A DNA stretch of 44,614 nucleotides from Flavobacteriaceae bacterium (GTDB lineage Bacteria > Bacteroidota > Bacteroidia > Flavobacteriales > Flavobacteriaceae), in assembly GCA_024644725.1 (NCBI GenBank), contig JAHEHE010000013.1, positions 1-44,614 of the forward strand, written 5' to 3'. The translations under genes and the position numbers were made by a program. The notes under the pieces are model-generated. The model made no database searches. It was not told where the DNA came from and worked only from the letters and a program-made list of their open reading frames with translations. Shown in pieces: positions 14,667 to 24,299 of the stretch. Numbering within the stretch: position 1 is the stretch's first letter; each line of letters begins with the position of its first letter.

Positions 14667-17600
14667 ATGCCCCCGAACAACAAAAAACTGGACAAAGAAT
14701 TCAGGTTGTCCTCATGGGCGATCAACAACAAGACCACGATCTATGTGATCATCGCCATCATACTCTTTGGCGGTTTGTCTGCCTACAACAGCATGCCCCG
14801 GGAGAGTTTCCCGGAGATCAAGGAGACAAAGATCTATATCAGCTCCCTTTACCCGGGCAACACCGCAGAGGATGTTGAAAAACTGATTACGGATCCTTTG
14901 GAGGACCGGCTAAAGACGGTCAGCAACGTCATCGAGATTACTTCGACCTCTCAGGAGGACTACTCGATGATCATCGTGGAATTCGACGAGAACATTTCGG
15001 TCGATGCCGCCAAACAAAAGGTAAAGGACGAGATCGACGCCGAAACGGCAGGAGAAGACTGGCCGACCTTCAATGGCGCCAAGGTAGAGCCCAATGCTTT
15101 TGAACTGAGCATATCTGAAGAATTCCCAATACTGAACATCAATATTTCAGGGGATTACCCTGTTGGAAAGCTCAAGGAATTCGGTGAATATTTGGAAGAC
15201 GAGATCGAGGAGCTGCAGGAGATCAAGCAGGTCGATATCAGAGGGGCACAGGAAAAGGAGGTCGAGATAGCCGTCGATATCTACAAGATGATGGCGGCCA
15301 AAGTGAGCTTCGACGATGTGATCACAGCGGTTAACAACGGAAACGTCACGATGTCTGCCGGGAACCTGGTGACCAGTGGCCAGCGAAGAACCATTCGAAT
15401 TCTGGGAGAGATTGACACCCCGGGCGATCTGAACAATTTCGTCGTCAAATCCGAAAACGACAAATCCATTTACCTCAAAGACATCGCCGACGTATCTTTC
15501 AAGCAAAAAGAGCGCACGACCTATGCACGCGAATTCGGAAACACGGTGGTCATGCTCGATGTGAAAAAGAGAAGTGGCAAGAACATGGTGGCCGCTGCCG
15601 AAAAGATCAATGTCATCGTGGAAGATGCCATACAAAACGTGTTCCCGAGGGATCTCAGCGTGACGATCACCAACGACCAGTCCTCAAAGACCATCGGTCA
15701 GGTGGATGACCTGGTCAACAACATCGTATTCGGGATCATCCTGGTGGTCACGGTGCTGATGTTTTTCCTGGGCTTTAGAAATGCCCTCTTTGTCGGTTTC
15801 GCGATCCCGATGTCGATGTTCATGTCACTGATGATCCTGAACGCTCTTGGGTACACGATGAACACGATGATTCTCTTCGGTCTGATCATGGGACTGGGAA
15901 TGCTCGTAGATAACGGAATCGTAGTTGTGGAAAACGTCTATCGCCTGATGGATGAAGAAGGGATGAGTCGCAAAGAGGCTGCCAAAAAAGGAATCAGCGA
16001 AATCGCCTTCCCGATTATCATTTCCACGGCAACCACGGTTGCAGCCTTCATACCTCTGGGCATGTGGCCCGGGGTCATGGGTGAGTTCATGATCTATTTC
16101 CCGATTACACTCTCTGTGGTGTTGGGATCATCGCTGTTCGTGGCCATCTTTTTCAATTCGGTCATGGTCTCACAATTCATGAGCATTGAAGACAAGGACA
16201 TGCCGCGCAAACAGATCATCAAAGTAACGGTCATCTCCTTGCTCTTCGGCACCTTGATATTGATCTTTGGCGGTCCTTATCGATTAATCGGATCACTCCT
16301 CATCGTCACCGCGGTCCTGTTATGGGTGTATCGCTTGATCCTTAGGAAAATGGCCAGGTATTTTCAAACCAATATCCTGAGCAAGCTGGAGGTTGTTTAC
16401 GAGAAAACCCTGAAAAGTGCCCTTACCGGATGGAAACCCTATGCGATTACAATAGGGACTTTTGTCTTGCTTTTCATCGCCTTTGGCGGATTTGGCGCCT
16501 CTGTGGGAAGCCAGCGAACCAAGGTGGAATTCTTCCCGGACAACACACCGAACCAGATCATCGTCTATATTGAGTATCCCCAGGGTACCGATATTGAGAA
16601 GACCAATCAAATCACGAAGGAGATTGAAAACAAAGTGTATGCCTATTTGAACGAGGATCAATACCAGGAGGGAGACTTCAACTTCATGGTGGAAAGTGCC
16701 GTTTCCCAGGTGGGAGAAGGGGCCGGAAATCCGCAAACGGATGGTGGTTCCACAGCTGAAATGCCTCATAAGGGAAAGATCACGGCCTCGATGCGCGAAT
16801 ACAAATTTAGAAATGGCAAAGACAGTGAAGAGCTTCGGCAAAAGATTCAGGAGGCCCTGGTTGGAATTTACCCTGGAGTAGCCATCAGCGTGGAGAAAGA
16901 TCAGAATGGACCTCCGGCCGGATACCCCATCAATATCGAGATCGAAGGTGATGACTATGCGGAGCTGATCCACACGGCCGAAAGAATGAAAGACTTTATC
17001 AATCTTCAGAATATTGAGGGCATCGACGAGCTGAAAATTGATGTGAATCGTTCCAAACCCTCGATGACGGTGGAAATTGACAGGAAAAAAGCCGGGGAGC
17101 TTGGCGTAAGTGCCGGGCAAGTGGGTCAACAACTGAGAAACTCCATCTTCGGGGCCAAGGCAGGCACCTATAAAGAGGAAGGGGAGGATTACGACATCTA
17201 TGTTCGGTTCCGTGAAGAAGACAGGTACAACAAAAGCGCCATTTTCAACCAGAAAATAACGTTCAGGGATCCCGCAACCGGCAAGATCAAGGAAATACCG
17301 GTATCGGCGGTGACCCGCGTAAAGAACAACTCAGGTTTCTCTGCCATCAAGCACAATGACGGCAGAAGGGTGGTTACCCTCTACTCTGCCCTTTCTCCCG
17401 GGTTTACTGACGCCGGTGCCATCGTGGGCCGAATTCAGTCGGAAATGGAAGGCTTTGAGGGTCTGCCAAGAGGAACAAAAGTGGACTACACAGGGCAGAT
17501 CGAAGAACAGAACAAGCAAATGAATTTCCTCATGGGCGCGTTTTTCACCGGACTGGCATTGATATTTCTGATCCTGATCTTTCAATTCAATTCGGTTTCT

Positions 17601-18173
17601 AAGCCCGGAATTATTATGCTGGCCATCTTCTTGAGTCTGATCGGGGTATTTGGTGGGCTCATCATTACAGGAAAGCCCTTTGTAATCATGATGACCATGA
17701 TGGGAATCATTTCCCTTGCGGGGATTGTGGTGAACAACGGGGTAGTGTTGCTGGATTATGCGCAGCTGCTGATCGACAGAAAAAAGGCCGAGTTGAACCT
17801 TGGGGAAGAGGAGTACCTGGAAACCTCCAAGCTCTTCCAGACCATTGTTCAGGCCGGTAAGGCTCGTCTGAGACCTGTTCTGCTGACAGCCATCACCACC
17901 ATACTGGGATTGATACCGTTGGCTATCGGTTTCAACATCAATTTCTACACACTATTCACGGAGTTCGATCCTCAAATCTATTTCGGAGGGGACAATGTGA
18001 TCTTTTGGGGGCCACTGGCCTGGACAGTCATCTACGGTCTTCTGGTGGCGACCTTCCTGACCTTGATTGTGGTACCCATCTTGTTCTTTCTCACCACCAA
18101 ACTCAAAATGAGAATACGAGGAAAGAAACAACCCGTGACGGTCACAAAAAGAAGAAAGCTCGAAGCAGCCTAA
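14667..18173 (+). CDS. RND efflux pump permease
   Basis: Proton-driven inner-membrane pump, 1168 aa, longer than the ~1030-1050 usual for AcrB relatives. The N-terminal part has the first periplasmic loop start RESFPEIKETKIYISS. TM4 carries LVDNGIVVVENV, keeping the first Asp of the usual Asp pair but Asn at the second. TM10 reads LAGIVVNNGVVLLDYAQ with no Lys. An extra segment of about residues 513-561 holds two added hydrophobic stretches (IIKVTVISLLFGTLILIFGG and LIGSLLIVTAVLLWVYRLIL) between the two halves. The second periplasmic domain resumes at TKVEFFPDN. It lies 4 bp after the adaptor and ends at a terminator. Substrate (drug, detergent or metal) cannot be called. Confidence 0.94.
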   Translation: MPPNNKKLDKEFRLSSWAINNKTTIYVIIAIILFGGLSAYNSMPRESFPEIKETKIYISSLYPGNTAEDVEKLITDPLEDRLKTVSNVIEITSTSQEDYSMIIVEFDENISVDAAKQKVKDEIDAETAGEDWPTFNGAKVEPNAFELSISEEFPILNINISGDYPVGKLKEFGEYLEDEIEELQEIKQVDIRGAQEKEVEIAVDIYKMMAAKVSFDDVITAVNNGNVTMSAGNLVTSGQRRTIRILGEIDTPGDLNNFVVKSENDKSIYLKDIADVSFKQKERTTYAREFGNTVVMLDVKKRSGKNMVAAAEKINVIVEDAIQNVFPRDLSVTITNDQSSKTIGQVDDLVNNIVFGIILVVTVLMFFLGFRNALFVGFAIPMSMFMSLMILNALGYTMNTMILFGLIMGLGMLVDNGIVVVENVYRLMDEEGMSRKEAAKKGISEIAFPIIISTATTVAAFIPLGMWPGVMGEFMIYFPITLSVVLGSSLFVAIFFNSVMVSQFMSIEDKDMPRKQIIKVTVISLLFGTLILIFGGPYRLIGSLLIVTAVLLWVYRLILRKMARYFQTNILSKLEVVYEKTLKSALTGWKPYAITIGTFVLLFIAFGGFGASVGSQRTKVEFFPDNTPNQIIVYIEYPQGTDIEKTNQITKEIENKVYAYLNEDQYQEGDFNFMVESAVSQVGEGAGNPQTDGGSTAEMPHKGKITASMREYKFRNGKDSEELRQKIQEALVGIYPGVAISVEKDQNGPPAGYPINIEIEGDDYAELIHTAERMKDFINLQNIEGIDELKIDVNRSKPSMTVEIDRKKAGELGVSAGQVGQQLRNSIFGAKAGTYKEEGEDYDIYVRFREEDRYNKSAIFNQKITFRDPATGKIKEIPVSAVTRVKNNSGFSAIKHNDGRRVVTLYSALSPGFTDAGAIVGRIQSEMEGFEGLPRGTKVDYTGQIEEQNKQMNFLMGAFFTGLALIFLILIFQFNSVSKPGIIMLAIFLSLIGVFGGLIITGKPFVIMMTMMGIISLAGIVVNNGVVLLDYAQLLIDRKKAELNLGEEEYLETSKLFQTIVQAGKARLRPVLLTAITTILGLIPLAIGFNINFYTLFTEFDPQIYFGGDNVIFWGPLAWTVIYGLLVATFLTLIVVPILFFLTTKLKMRIRGKKQPVTVTKRRKLEAA

Positions 18174-18176
18174 TCG

Positions 18177-18210
18177 AATCCGGATCCTTAAAAGGGTCCG
18201 GATTTATTTT
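18177..18210 (+). terminator. terminator of the RND efflux operon
   Basis: AATCCGGATCC / GGGTCCGGATT form an 11-bp stem with one wobble around a TTAAAA loop, then TATTTTTA. It follows the RND stop by 3 bp and extends to the very end of the convergent patatin gene. Confidence 0.8.
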
Positions 18211-20444
18211 TAGAACCAGAAGCCCACATTGATGTACCAGACATTATTGCTGTTGTCGGGGTTCCAGGAATAGACCAGCTCAATGGGCCCGACAACGGTG
18301 TTCAGGCCATAGCCAAAAGCATATCCTGATCGTGTGTCTTCGAAAATGTTTCCATCGTTCCAGATGTCATCATTGACACGGGCAAAATTTCCGGTGAATG
18401 AGAGGAAGTTCTTGCGAAAGATCTCTACACGAGCCGTCAATGCCGTCCTTAAGAATGCTGACTCGTTTAATTCGGAAAATCCATAACCGTAAAATGGGAC
18501 GAATGTGTTGATGTAATTCTCATTGTATCCCCCCAGGTGATAGTCCAGGACCTGATTTTCATTATTCCCCAGGGTCACCCCGGCTTCAGAGATCAGGTGC
18601 AGGGTGAGCTTTTCCCATAAGGTTTGGGCGATTCCCAATCGACCATATAAGTGTGAAAAGGGATCAAAATTGTCGTTATAATCAGTCGAATAGGTGTACA
18701 AAATATAATCTGCATTGAGATAGAAACCTTTCTTTGGAAACACCTTGCTGTCGTACGTGTCGAGGGTCACCTTTCCAACCAGGTTCAGGTAATGGCTCTT
18801 GTCAAAATAGATTCGATTGATCTCATCGTCTATGATCTCATCGGTATGGACATTCAGAAATTTGTGCTCCGCCCCAATGCTGAGGGCCCAGCGATCGCTG
18901 AATGTTGTCTGAAGATAAAGACGGGTGGTGAAGTCAAAGTAGTCGATGGGCACTTTGAAACCGGATTCCAGGGGCGCATTTCGAACCGGCTGTGGCAAAG
19001 TGCTCGACACCACATCGGCCTTGAATGAATTGAAACGGGTATTGATCCCAAAACTCCAGTTGAACCCGTTGTCGAGGAAGTAATCAATGTCATAACGCAG
19101 ATTGTCACCGATCACGAAATCTGCCGATATGAAATCGTTCTTGAACAGGAGGTGGCGCGTCGTGAAATTCACCAGGATACCGGTTTTATAAAGATCGTCA
19201 TAATGAGCTCCAAACTGAATCATGCTTCGCCCTTCTGTCTCTGTGATCTCAAATTCGACCTTCACCCCATCTTCCAGGGGAATCAACCTGTAGAAAACAC
19301 TTTCAAAGTTCCCTGTTGCCGTAAGTTTGTCAATGCCCTTCATGAAGTCCTTGCGTTTGACAAGCTCACCTTCTTCCAAACCCAGTTTCTTGATGCAGTA
19401 TTGATCCGTAAAGCTCCGGTTGCCACGAATTGAGATCTCCCGGATCAGCAGGTCCTGATTTTCCGGGTAGTTTTTGATGGTGTTTTTGGGCTCTGCGTGT
19501 TTTTGGCGCCTGGCGAGGGCCATAAGCTCCTCCTTCAATTTATTGGCGGCTTCTTCACCCTTGACGATGATCTCCTGTCCCTCCTCGAATGAAAAGGTAC
19601 TGTATTCATCCAGTTCCGGGCGAATGTAGATATCGCATTGCTCGATCTTTGAATCCCATTGCTCATACATCTGAAAGCCCGCTATCTGCATCAGGATCTC
19701 CGGCAGGCTATTGATGTTCTCAATGTCCCTGAGTCCTCCCGAAACATTCACTCCAATGATGATGTCTACGCCTTTCTCTATCATTTTCTCTACCGGAAAA
19801 TTATCCACAAGCCCACCGTCGACAAGAACCTGATCGCCAACGCGAACCGGCGTCAGGAGACCCGGGTAGGAACCGCTTGCTCGTATGGCCTCAGGCAGAA
19901 AACCGTGATCCAAAACAACTTCTTCCCCGGTCTCCAGGTTGGTTCCGATGCAAAAGAAAGGGATTGGCAGTTTGCTGAAGTCATCAATGGCATGCACATG
20001 CTCGGTGAGTTGTGAAAAGACATTGAAGGCACTCTGTCCTCTTGAGACGGCTGACGGCAGCTCGATCTTTCCACTGACCAGTGGCAGGGAGATAGCGTAT
20101 TTGGCATCATTCTCCTTTTGGTAAAAAGACGACACGTCCCGGGGCAGCTGATCACGAACGAGCCCATTGAGGTCATAGACGCGCAGCACAGAATCCAGCT
20201 CCCGGGCATTGTACCCTGAAGCGTAAAGACCCCCAACGATGGCACCCATGCTGGTACCGGCCACGTAATCCACCTCGACTCCCGCTTCTTCAAGGACCTT
20301 GAGCACGCCAACGTGTGCGAAGCCTTTGGCTCCTCCCCCGCTCAGCACCAGGCCAACCTTCAGGTCCTCCTGCTGATCGGGATCTGTCTGACCCACGACC
20401 AGTGCGGAAATTAACAGCACAATAAGAAAGAAGCAATTTTTCAC
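18210..20444 (-). CDS. patatin-like phospholipase with POTRA and outer-membrane barrel
   Basis: A 744-aa exported protein with three parts. The signal peptide (about 1-18) precedes a patatin lipase domain: the oxyanion loop is SGGGAKG (about residue 34), the nucleophile Ser is in GTSMG (about 66), and the catalytic Asp is in VDGGLVDNFP (about 210). A POTRA-like segment follows near residues 335-410 (IREISIRGNRSFTDQYCIKKLG). A BamA-like barrel makes up the rest, ending YINVGFWF. The dyad is complete, so it should be an active acyl hydrolase. The layout matches PlpD/type Vd autotransporters. It starts with GTG inside the uvrC stop (GTGA overlap), so the two are co-transcribed. Confidence 0.9.
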   Translation of the reverse strand: MKNCFFLIVLLISALVVGQTDPDQQEDLKVGLVLSGGGAKGFAHVGVLKVLEEAGVEVDYVAGTSMGAIVGGLYASGYNARELDSVLRVYDLNGLVRDQLPRDVSSFYQKENDAKYAISLPLVSGKIELPSAVSRGQSAFNVFSQLTEHVHAIDDFSKLPIPFFCIGTNLETGEEVVLDHGFLPEAIRASGSYPGLLTPVRVGDQVLVDGGLVDNFPVEKMIEKGVDIIIGVNVSGGLRDIENINSLPEILMQIAGFQMYEQWDSKIEQCDIYIRPELDEYSTFSFEEGQEIIVKGEEAANKLKEELMALARRQKHAEPKNTIKNYPENQDLLIREISIRGNRSFTDQYCIKKLGLEEGELVKRKDFMKGIDKLTATGNFESVFYRLIPLEDGVKVEFEITETEGRSMIQFGAHYDDLYKTGILVNFTTRHLLFKNDFISADFVIGDNLRYDIDYFLDNGFNWSFGINTRFNSFKADVVSSTLPQPVRNAPLESGFKVPIDYFDFTTRLYLQTTFSDRWALSIGAEHKFLNVHTDEIIDDEINRIYFDKSHYLNLVGKVTLDTYDSKVFPKKGFYLNADYILYTYSTDYNDNFDPFSHLYGRLGIAQTLWEKLTLHLISEAGVTLGNNENQVLDYHLGGYNENYINTFVPFYGYGFSELNESAFLRTALTARVEIFRKNFLSFTGNFARVNDDIWNDGNIFEDTRSGYAFGYGLNTVVGPIELVYSWNPDNSNNVWYINVGFWF

Positions 20445-22249
20445 GTTTCAGGCTTGTTGATTTTTTCTCCTTGAAAATGGGTGGTAATGCGAAGAGCCTT
20501 GTCCCTACCTATAAGTTGCTCCAAATCCTCAAACGTTGCATTTTTTATTCGTTTTAGTGATTTGAATTTCTTCAAAAGGCTCACAACTGTCTTCTCACCA
20601 ATACCAGGAATCTGTGTCATTTCAGTTTGTAACGCGCTTTTGCTGCGTTTGTTGCGGTGATGATTGATTCCGAAGCGGTGCGCCTCGTTGCGCAGCTGCT
20701 GTATGATCTTCAGGGTTTCCGACTTCTTGTCGAGATAAAGGGGAATCGGGTCCTCGGGGTAGTAGATCTCCTCCAACCTTTTGGCGATTCCGATTATGGC
20801 TATCTTTCCCCGCAGACCAAGCACATCCAGGCTTTTTACTGCGGATGAGAGCTGTCCCTTGCCCCCGTCGATCACGACGAGCTGGGGCAATTCCTTGTCT
20901 TCCTCCACCAGCCGCTTGTATCGCCGGTGCACCACCTCCTCCATGGAGGAATAGTCGTCCGGACCGACCACGGTTTTGATGTTGAAATGCCGGTATTCGC
21001 TTTTAGCGGGTTTTCCGTCTCTGAATACCACACAGGCCGCCACCGGATTCGTCCCCTGGATATTTGAATTGTCGAAACACTCTATGTGATGGGGCTCCCT
21101 GGCAAGCCTCAGGTCCTTCTGCATTTGCTGCATGATCCTTTTTGTATGACGGTCGGGGTCCACAATTTGTATCTGTTTGAGACGCTCCAGTCTGAAGTAT
21201 TTTGCATTTCGTGTCGAAAGTTCGACAATTCTCTTTTTGTCACCCTGTTTGGGCACCGACACTTTGATATCAACTCCCAGATCAATTCGGAAAGGCACAT
21301 AGATCTCTCTGGAAGTTGACCTGAACCGCTCCCGGAGCTCCACCACAGCCAATTCCAGCAAGGAGTGGTCCGATTCGTCCAGCTTTTTTTTGATTTCCAC
21401 CGTATGCGACTGGATGATCGCCCCATTGGCCATCTTTAAGAAATTGACATAGGCATAGGTCTGATCCGAAACGATGCTGTATACGTCGACATTGTTGATG
21501 GACGGATGCACAACGGTGGATCGCGCCTGGTAACTCGACAAAACCTCAATCTTCTCCTTGATCTTCTGGGCCTCTTCGAATTCGGCTCGTTCAGCAAATT
21601 CCATCATCAATTTCTCAAAGCGCTTGAGAGACGATTTGAAGTTTCCTTTGATTATGTTTCGTATTTCCCGAATGTCTGCCAGATACTCCTTTTCCTCCTG
21701 CATTCCCTCACAGGCGCCCTTGCAATTCTTGATGTGGTATTCCAGGCAGACCTTGTACTTTCCGCTTTTGATGTTGTCCTCGCTAAGGTTGTAGGCGCAG
21801 GTCCTTAGCGGATACAGCTCCTTGATCAGGGCAAGCAGCGCCCTGGCTGTCTTTACCGAGGTGTAGGGGCCAAAGTACTCACTGCCGTCCTTCCAGATAT
21901 TGCGGGTCATGAAAACCCTCGGAAAGGCTTCTTTTTTGATGCAGATCCAGGGATAGGACTTGTCATCCTTGAGCAGCACATTGTATTTGGGCTGGTACTT
22001 CTTGATCAGGTTGTTCTCGAGTAGGAGCGCGTCGGTCTCTGTCTTGACCACGATGTGCTCGATCCGGGCGATCTTTGAAACCAGGACCCGCGTCTTGCCA
22101 TTCTCATGGGTTTTGGTGAAGTAAGACGAAACCCTTTTTTTCAGGTTCTTGGCCTTGCCCACGTAGAGAATTTTGTCCTCCCGGTCATAATATTGATAAA
22201 CCCCGGGGGAATCGGGCAATGAACGTATTTGAATATCCAGCTCCAACAC
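20441..22249 (-). CDS. uvrC: UvrABC excinuclease subunit C
   Basis: Makes the two incisions of nucleotide excision repair. In order: GIY-YIG nuclease (LPDSPGVYQYYD, then ILYVGKAKNLKKRVSSYF, about 11-45); a cysteine cluster near residue 155-180 (CAYNLS, CLEYHIKNCKGACEG); the UVR domain that meets UvrB (FAERAEFEEAQKIKEKIEVL, about 215); the RNase H-like endonuclease (ECFDNSNIQGTNPVAACVVF; VVIDGGKGQLSSA); and a helix-hairpin-helix near the C-terminus (IPGIGEKTVVSLLKKF). The 602-aa length is normal. It overlaps the patatin-like gene by 4 bp and is divergent from the PLP decarboxylase. Confidence 0.97.
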   Translation of the reverse strand: MLELDIQIRSLPDSPGVYQYYDREDKILYVGKAKNLKKRVSSYFTKTHENGKTRVLVSKIARIEHIVVKTETDALLLENNLIKKYQPKYNVLLKDDKSYPWICIKKEAFPRVFMTRNIWKDGSEYFGPYTSVKTARALLALIKELYPLRTCAYNLSEDNIKSGKYKVCLEYHIKNCKGACEGMQEEKEYLADIREIRNIIKGNFKSSLKRFEKLMMEFAERAEFEEAQKIKEKIEVLSSYQARSTVVHPSINNVDVYSIVSDQTYAYVNFLKMANGAIIQSHTVEIKKKLDESDHSLLELAVVELRERFRSTSREIYVPFRIDLGVDIKVSVPKQGDKKRIVELSTRNAKYFRLERLKQIQIVDPDRHTKRIMQQMQKDLRLAREPHHIECFDNSNIQGTNPVAACVVFRDGKPAKSEYRHFNIKTVVGPDDYSSMEEVVHRRYKRLVEEDKELPQLVVIDGGKGQLSSAVKSLDVLGLRGKIAIIGIAKRLEEIYYPEDPIPLYLDKKSETLKIIQQLRNEAHRFGINHHRNKRSKSALQTEMTQIPGIGEKTVVSLLKKFKSLKRIKNATFEDLEQLIGRDKALRITTHFQGEKINKPET

Positions 22250-22302
22250 AATTCAATACTTAACGAGCAAAAATTCCGTCCCTGAAAACGGTTTATTATT
22301 CT

Positions 22303-22310
22303 TAATTTTG
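22303..22310 (+). promoter_or_regulatory. -7 element for the PLP decarboxylase gene
   Basis: TAATTTTG fits TAnnTTTG and sits 43 bp before the ATG at 22354. No good -33 TTG at the right spacing. Confidence 0.4.
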
Positions 22311-22353
22311 TGCTCACTTTTCGCGTTAAAAATACGCTTTTAAAAGCAAGCAA

Positions 22354-23598
22354 ATGAAATATTGGAAAAAACTTCCCCACCGGGAGTTGCAGGAGAGAAT
22401 TGAAAAAGCACTGGAAGAAAACGTAGATTTTGAAAGGGATGTGTCCCTGGGATATCCCGCTTCCAAACTGGATGACAAGGTATTCTACAGTGATGCTCCT
22501 TTTTTGAAGGATGCTCCAACCTTGAAAACCTATGTCGCCAACCCGAATCATATTGGCTGTCATACCTATGGAACTTCCGAAAAGGCGTTCAGCGGCACCC
22601 AGGAGATAGAACGAGAGGTGCTACGTGTATTAGCTGTGGATTTCTTTAAAATGGAGGATGAGCAGTTCGACGGTTACATCGCCACAGGGGGAACCGAAGC
22701 CAATATCCAGGCCATGTGGGTTTTCAGAAACTATTTCAGACGGCATTTTGAGGCCCGAACCGAGGAGATTTGCCTCCTGGCCTCTGAAGACACCCACTAC
22801 TCCATTCCCAAGGGATCAAACGTTCTGAGTATGGATCTGTACCCGGCTCCCGTGAAATTTGACAACCGTGAACTGGATCCGGAAGCCCTGGACAAAGTCA
22901 TTGACAAGGCGATAAAAGACGGGAAAAAATATTTTATCGTGGTTGCCAACATGGCCACCACTATGTTTGGATCGGTTGATGATCCGGATGTATACACGGA
23001 AGCTCTCGAAAAACGCGGCCTGAATTACAAGCTTCATATAGACGGGGCCTATGGAGGGTTCATTTATCCCTTCAGCAACCTGCAGTCAAAGATCAATTTT
23101 TCAAACCCGAAAATCGATTCGATGACCATTGATGCGCACAAGATGCTGCAGGCTCCTTACGGAACTGGTGTTTACATTTGCAGAAAGGGACTCATCGAGA
23201 ATGTGCTGACCAAGGAAGCTGAATATGTCGAGGGCATGGATCTTACCCTATGCGGCAGCCGCTCCGGCGCCAATGCCATAGCGGTTTATATGATCCTCTT
23301 TACCTATGGTCCTTATGGCTGGTATGAAAAAATCAGCGTCTTGCAAATGAGAACCGACTGGTTTTGCAAGCAGCTCGATCAGCTCAAAGTAAAGTACTTC
23401 CGCAATGAGCATATGAACATCGTCACAATAGATTCCTCTTCCATACCTTCGGAGCTGGCTCTGAAATACGATCTCGTTCCCGAACAGCACAACGAGAATA
23501 ACAAATGGTACAAGGTGGTGATCATGGATCACGTGGAAATCGATGACCTTATGAAATTGGTGGATACCCTGAAGGAAACGGAAAAAACAGACGCTTAG
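22354..23598 (+). CDS. pyridoxal-phosphate-dependent decarboxylase (group II type)
   Basis: A 414-aa PLP enzyme of the group II decarboxylase/aspartate aminotransferase fold. The PLP phosphate-binding GGTEANIQAMW is at about residue 114, HIDGAYGGF supplies the ring-nitrogen Asp (about 230), and the Schiff-base lysine lies in TIDAHKML (about 262). Soluble, with no signal peptide. The substrate is not evident: candidates from the wider family are aspartate, glutamate, histidine or tyrosine. The gene stands alone, divergent from uvrC, and its stop overlaps the convergent lspA stop by 4 bp. Fold assignment is firm; substrate is open. Confidence 0.88.
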   Translation: MKYWKKLPHRELQERIEKALEENVDFERDVSLGYPASKLDDKVFYSDAPFLKDAPTLKTYVANPNHIGCHTYGTSEKAFSGTQEIEREVLRVLAVDFFKMEDEQFDGYIATGGTEANIQAMWVFRNYFRRHFEARTEEICLLASEDTHYSIPKGSNVLSMDLYPAPVKFDNRELDPEALDKVIDKAIKDGKKYFIVVANMATTMFGSVDDPDVYTEALEKRGLNYKLHIDGAYGGFIYPFSNLQSKINFSNPKIDSMTIDAHKMLQAPYGTGVYICRKGLIENVLTKEAEYVEGMDLTLCGSRSGANAIAVYMILFTYGPYGWYEKISVLQMRTDWFCKQLDQLKVKYFRNEHMNIVTIDSSSIPSELALKYDLVPEQHNENNKWYKVVIMDHVEIDDLMKLVDTLKETEKTDA

Positions 23599-24284
23599 AC
23601 GAGAGATTGTTCAACCGCAGCCGTCTCATTCTTTTTCGGAAAGATCGACTTGTTGAAAACGATCAATAATCCGACCCCCGTGCTTATCGCCGTGTCCGCA
23701 ATGTTGAAGACCGGGTCGAAAAAGGTCAGATGTCTGTTTTCGAAAATGGAGAAGCGATTGCCGCCTAACAAGGGTAGCCAATCCGGGAAATTGAACCCGA
23801 TCGCAGGAACCCAATCGGGCAACATAGTATCGATGATTGGAAAGTAGAGCATATCGACCACTTTGCCGTAAAAGAGGTCTTCGTATCCTCCCTCCGGAGG
23901 TAAAAAGGTAGCCACTTTGTGATAACTGTCGCTGAAAAATATCCCGTAGAAGACCGAATCGATTATATTGCCAAGAGCTCCGGCAAAGATCAGGGAAATT
24001 GCAACAATTAGAAGCTTGTGTGCCTGGTTCTTTAAAGCGTCGTAAAGCCAGTATCCGATCCCGGCGATGGCAACGATTCGAAACAGGGTCAGGAATAGTT
24101 TCCCGGATCTGCCCCCAAATTCCTTGCCCCAGGCCATTCCATTGTTTTCCAGGAAATGAATGCGAAACCAATCGAGGCCGAATACACGTATCTCCTCACT
24201 CAAAACGAAGTGGGTTTTAATGTATATTTTGCTCGCCTGATCGACGAGCAAGACCAGAAAAATGATGATAAGGGCCTTTTTCAC
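23595..24284 (-). CDS. lspA: lipoprotein signal peptidase II
   Basis: Inner-membrane aspartic protease that removes signal peptides from prolipoproteins. Four membrane helices are visible, the first being KALIIIFLVLLVDQASKI. The catalytic aspartates are in GALGNIIDSVFYG (about residue 113) and FNIADTAISTG (about 195). The 229-aa length is longer than the ~160 of E. coli because about 50 extra residues (GYEDLFYGKVVD, PDWVPAIGF, NRFSIFENRH) lie between the two catalytic blocks, as I recall for other Bacteroidota LspA. It ends the ileS-dksA-like-lspA operon, 15 bp after its neighbour. Confidence 0.95.
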   Translation of the reverse strand: MKKALIIIFLVLLVDQASKIYIKTHFVLSEEIRVFGLDWFRIHFLENNGMAWGKEFGGRSGKLFLTLFRIVAIAGIGYWLYDALKNQAHKLLIVAISLIFAGALGNIIDSVFYGIFFSDSYHKVATFLPPEGGYEDLFYGKVVDMLYFPIIDTMLPDWVPAIGFNFPDWLPLLGGNRFSIFENRHLTFFDPVFNIADTAISTGVGLLIVFNKSIFPKKNETAAVEQSLV

Positions 24285-24299
24285 TCGGTTGGCTTGCTA

